Of a DNA stretch of 64,000 bases, positions 62,015 through 64,000 are shown one piece after another. The first letter of the stretch is position 1. The number at the start of each line of letters is the position of its first letter. The DNA is taken from contig NZ_CP075170.1 of NCBI RefSeq assembly GCF_024399315.1, forward strand, positions 1,612,001 to 1,676,000, read 5' to 3'. Under the pieces are notes generated by a model, which was not told the origin of the DNA, searched no databases, and saw nothing but the letters and a program-made list of their open reading frames with translations. The stretch comes from Chryseobacterium sp. MA9 (lineage in GTDB: Bacteria > Bacteroidota > Bacteroidia > Flavobacteriales > Weeksellaceae). Position numbers and translations under genes: made by a program.

Positions 62015-64000
62015 TTAAATACATACCTGTTCTGTAATAGTGACATTGTGCTGCTTGGCGGATACCAAAATTGATTTTGGATCTACTTCAATTAAAGATT
62101 GCCTTTGCGGGACATTGTTCACCAATATTTTAATCTCATCAATGTAATCCACATAATACAGCTGCTCCAGATAATTAACCAACTGATTAACGTTCAACTC
62201 CACATTAAAATCAATATTTTCAGAGTCTGTAAAAGCCCAAGGCGATATATATTTTTTAATATCTTCGTCCAGTTGTTTGGTATAAAATGTTTCATCATAC
62301 TGCTCAAAGAACTTGACCTTTGTTTCTACTTTTGCTTCTTTATAATTGGGATTGATCACCTGAGCTTTCACATGCATTGTATTTAATTCATTTACATAAT
62401 TTTGAATTTTATTCAAAGAAGCTCTGCTTACCCTCGGCTGATAGATATCAAAAGCATTTTTATTTTTAATATTCGGAACCACCATCAGGGTTACGTGGCC
62501 CGGAGCCATATATGAAGTTTCGGAAGTATGATTTAAACATTTCACCTTAAAAACTTCCGGGAATTCCTGTAATACCAAATGTTCGTAATCCCATTGTGTA
62601 ATGGCTCTGTGCTTATGTCTTAATCTTTCACTCACACGTCTGTAAAACTCCGTATCTGTTTCTTTGTATTTACCATCAAACGAGTTATAAGGCTGGCTGA
62701 CCGATTTTACCTGAGGAACTCTGGTGATAAGTTTAGCAATGGTTTTTGCTTCCAATCCGTTATTGAGATGAGACAGATCATTGCCCTGATTCTGGAATGT
62801 TGCTAAAACCGCCTGAGTATAGATTCCCTGGATTTTGCATACTGCATCATAACTTCTTTGTGATTTGGCTCTGATCCAGACTAATCCGTCGGTAAATCTT
62901 GTATGGCTTTTATCAATATCCTTAGGCACTTTAAACTTGACAATCCCTGATTCCAGGAACTTTCTGGTCTCGTTCTGCAGCATATAATCCGACAAACTCA
63001 TCCATGTATTGTTTGAAAGGATATGCCATTCTATGAATTCTTTTTCCAGGAAAGTTTCCACTAAAGGATTTTCACTTCCTTCCAGCATTTGGATCAATAG
63101 TGACACTGTAGTTTGAGGCATTGCTTCCAGACCGATGTATAATTCACCTCCATTCTGGTGTACCGGTACAATGCTATTGGTTTCGACTTCTTTTTCATAT
63201 TGGCCGAATGCATCTTCGTGATACAGCTGTACTTCTTTATTTTTTGAAGCTTCCCCGGCAGATTCTCTTTTCAGGTATGAATATGCATTTTCTTTCGCAC
63301 TGTAATTCAGCTCTATATCTTCAGCAAAAGGAATATATGGCTCGTTGGGAATAAGTTTTTTAAAGGTCGGATTACTTGATAATGCCAATGTATATAGTTT
63401 AGGATATACATCCTGTAATGAAGACTGATTCAGTGTTAATCTGATCGTCTCACTTGTTCCCGCCTCATTACTTGCATTATTTACAGAAAACTGGATTTTA
63501 TAAGCGCCTTTTACTTTACTGAATACATCAATATCATTGGCTTTGTCATACCAGATTTCCTTATCCAGCAAGGCAACATCTGCTTTAAAATAAGCGTCAG
63601 AACCTACGATTGAGGAGTTTTTTAAGGATTCAAAATCGGTTAAACTGATATTTTGATTAGGCTGAATAACATATCCGCTGTATAAATCTTTTATAGAATC
63701 CGGAGCATTTTTCCAGTTGATTGTAATGTCTGCATTTTGCCATTTTTTGGAAAACATTTCAGGACATTTGATGTAGAAATTAGATCCTTTAACAGGCTGT
63801 GCGGTGAAAGGATAATAAGGCTTTTCTGAATTTAATGTCCCGTTATCATTTTCTATCTGAATTGATTTTATTCCTTTTACATCAACCGCTATTTCTATGT
63901 TTTTTATTAGTTTTTCCGAAAGAGCTTCATAAATATCGTAGTATTTTTCTCCTTCAATCATCAATCTTATAACAGGAAAGCTGGTTTGAAATGTTTCCGA
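62015..64000 (-). CDS. eCIS baseplate J-like protein (Afp11-like), 5' part cut by window edge
   Basis: The frame is open through base 64000. An internal ATG at 63961 gives 648 residues, but SETFQTSFPVIRL continues upstream, so the real start is outside the window. The visible part has a bulky beta region, then the baseplate-J C-terminal signature ETDTEFYRRVSERLRHKHRA with ITQWDYEHLVLQEFPEVFKV, and ends in a domain with YLEQLYYVDYIDEIKILVNN. It should form the wedge ring of the baseplate. It is the most upstream gene of the block seen here, and sheath and tube genes are expected further right. Confidence 0.82.
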   Translation of the reverse strand, partial: SETFQTSFPVIRLMIEGEKYYDIYEALSEKLIKNIEIAVDVKGIKSIQIENDNGTLNSEKPYYPFTAQPVKGSNFYIKCPEMFSKKWQNADITINWKNAPDSIKDLYSGYVIQPNQNISLTDFESLKNSSIVGSDAYFKADVALLDKEIWYDKANDIDVFSKVKGAYKIQFSVNNASNEAGTSETIRLTLNQSSLQDVYPKLYTLALSSNPTFKKLIPNEPYIPFAEDIELNYSAKENAYSYLKRESAGEASKNKEVQLYHEDAFGQYEKEVETNSIVPVHQNGGELYIGLEAMPQTTVSLLIQMLEGSENPLVETFLEKEFIEWHILSNNTWMSLSDYMLQNETRKFLESGIVKFKVPKDIDKSHTRFTDGLVWIRAKSQRSYDAVCKIQGIYTQAVLATFQNQGNDLSHLNNGLEAKTIAKLITRVPQVKSVSQPYNSFDGKYKETDTEFYRRVSERLRHKHRAITQWDYEHLVLQEFPEVFKVKCLNHTSETSYMAPGHVTLMVVPNIKNKNAFDIYQPRVSRASLNKIQNYVNELNTMHVKAQVINPNYKEAKVETKVKFFEQYDETFYTKQLDEDIKKYISPWAFTDSENIDFNVELNVNQLVNYLEQLYYVDYIDEIKILVNNVPQRQSLIEVDPKSILVSAKQHNVTITEQVCI

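Noticed and set aside
21223..64000. Complete prophage
   Set aside because: No capsid, portal, terminase, integrase or replication gene is visible in the window; only tail-like, lysis and regulatory genes are present.
1..64000. tRNA or rRNA genes
   Set aside because: No sequence with the conserved tRNA arms or rRNA core motifs was noticed on either strand; a covariance search was not possible.

Overview
The window looks like a chromosomal segment of a Flavobacteriia member close to Chryseobacterium. The reasons are low GC, PIG-L deacetylase and SSF symporter genes coupled as in Bacteroidetes, a possible TAnnTTTG promoter box, Bacteroidetes-type lipoproteins, and an extracellular contractile injection system (eCIS) of Bacteroidetes flavour. 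No tRNA, rRNA, CRISPR array or intact insertion sequence was seen.

Positions 1-5.7 kb hold housekeeping and accessory genes: a symporter cut by the window edge, a 34-residue membrane peptide and a PIG-L deacetylase in one coupled operon, then a ceramidase-like membrane protein, a small P-loop ATPase and two small unknown or regulatory genes. Positions 6-10 kb are a small defence-type island with a PHP domain-SMC-like ATPase (TrlF-like) and an AbiGi-family protein, flanked by REP-like hairpins and a decayed serine-hydrolase remnant. Positions 10.4-17.4 kb are a TetR-regulated RND efflux operon (TetR, TolC, adaptor, RND pump, SDR) with matching palindromes in front of tetR and tolC. Positions 17.7-20.8 kb carry an SDR, a Crp/Fnr regulator and a divergent MDR oxidoreductase.

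From about 21.1 kb to the right edge almost everything is on the minus strand and belongs to a phage-tail-like contractile particle. Read in transcription order from the right edge, the first block has a baseplate J-like protein (cut by the edge), a second baseplate protein, two large paralogous proteins with PKD/Ig-like repeats, and a small Fn3-like protein. A perfect convergent terminator closes this block. Next comes an S24-peptidase (CI/LexA-like) repressor on the plus strand with palindromic operators. Divergent from it runs the second block: a 52-aa HTH protein, a 55-aa Lys-rich protein, a holin, a large eCIS effector split by a frameshift at an A8 run in front of an HNH-like toxin end, a putative immunity protein, a repeat-rich secreted protein, four genes sharing a short N-terminal 'FETGxxPTxxQF' module, the eCIS AAA+ ATPase, a u-spanin-like lipoprotein and a GH24 endolysin. 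Two three-gene fibre cassettes follow (docking protein, linker, large fibre). Sheath, tube, spike and tape-measure genes are not in the window and are expected beyond the right edge.

The most interesting idea is that this is an eCIS/tailocin hybrid. It has eCIS hallmarks (AAA+ ATPase, modular toxin with immunity gene) joined to a prophage-style lysis cassette (holin, endolysin, u-spanin-like protein) and a self-cleaving type repressor. Repeated non-coding elements occur in pairs in front of three fibre-related genes, and a 255-bp direct repeat lies next to the ATPase.
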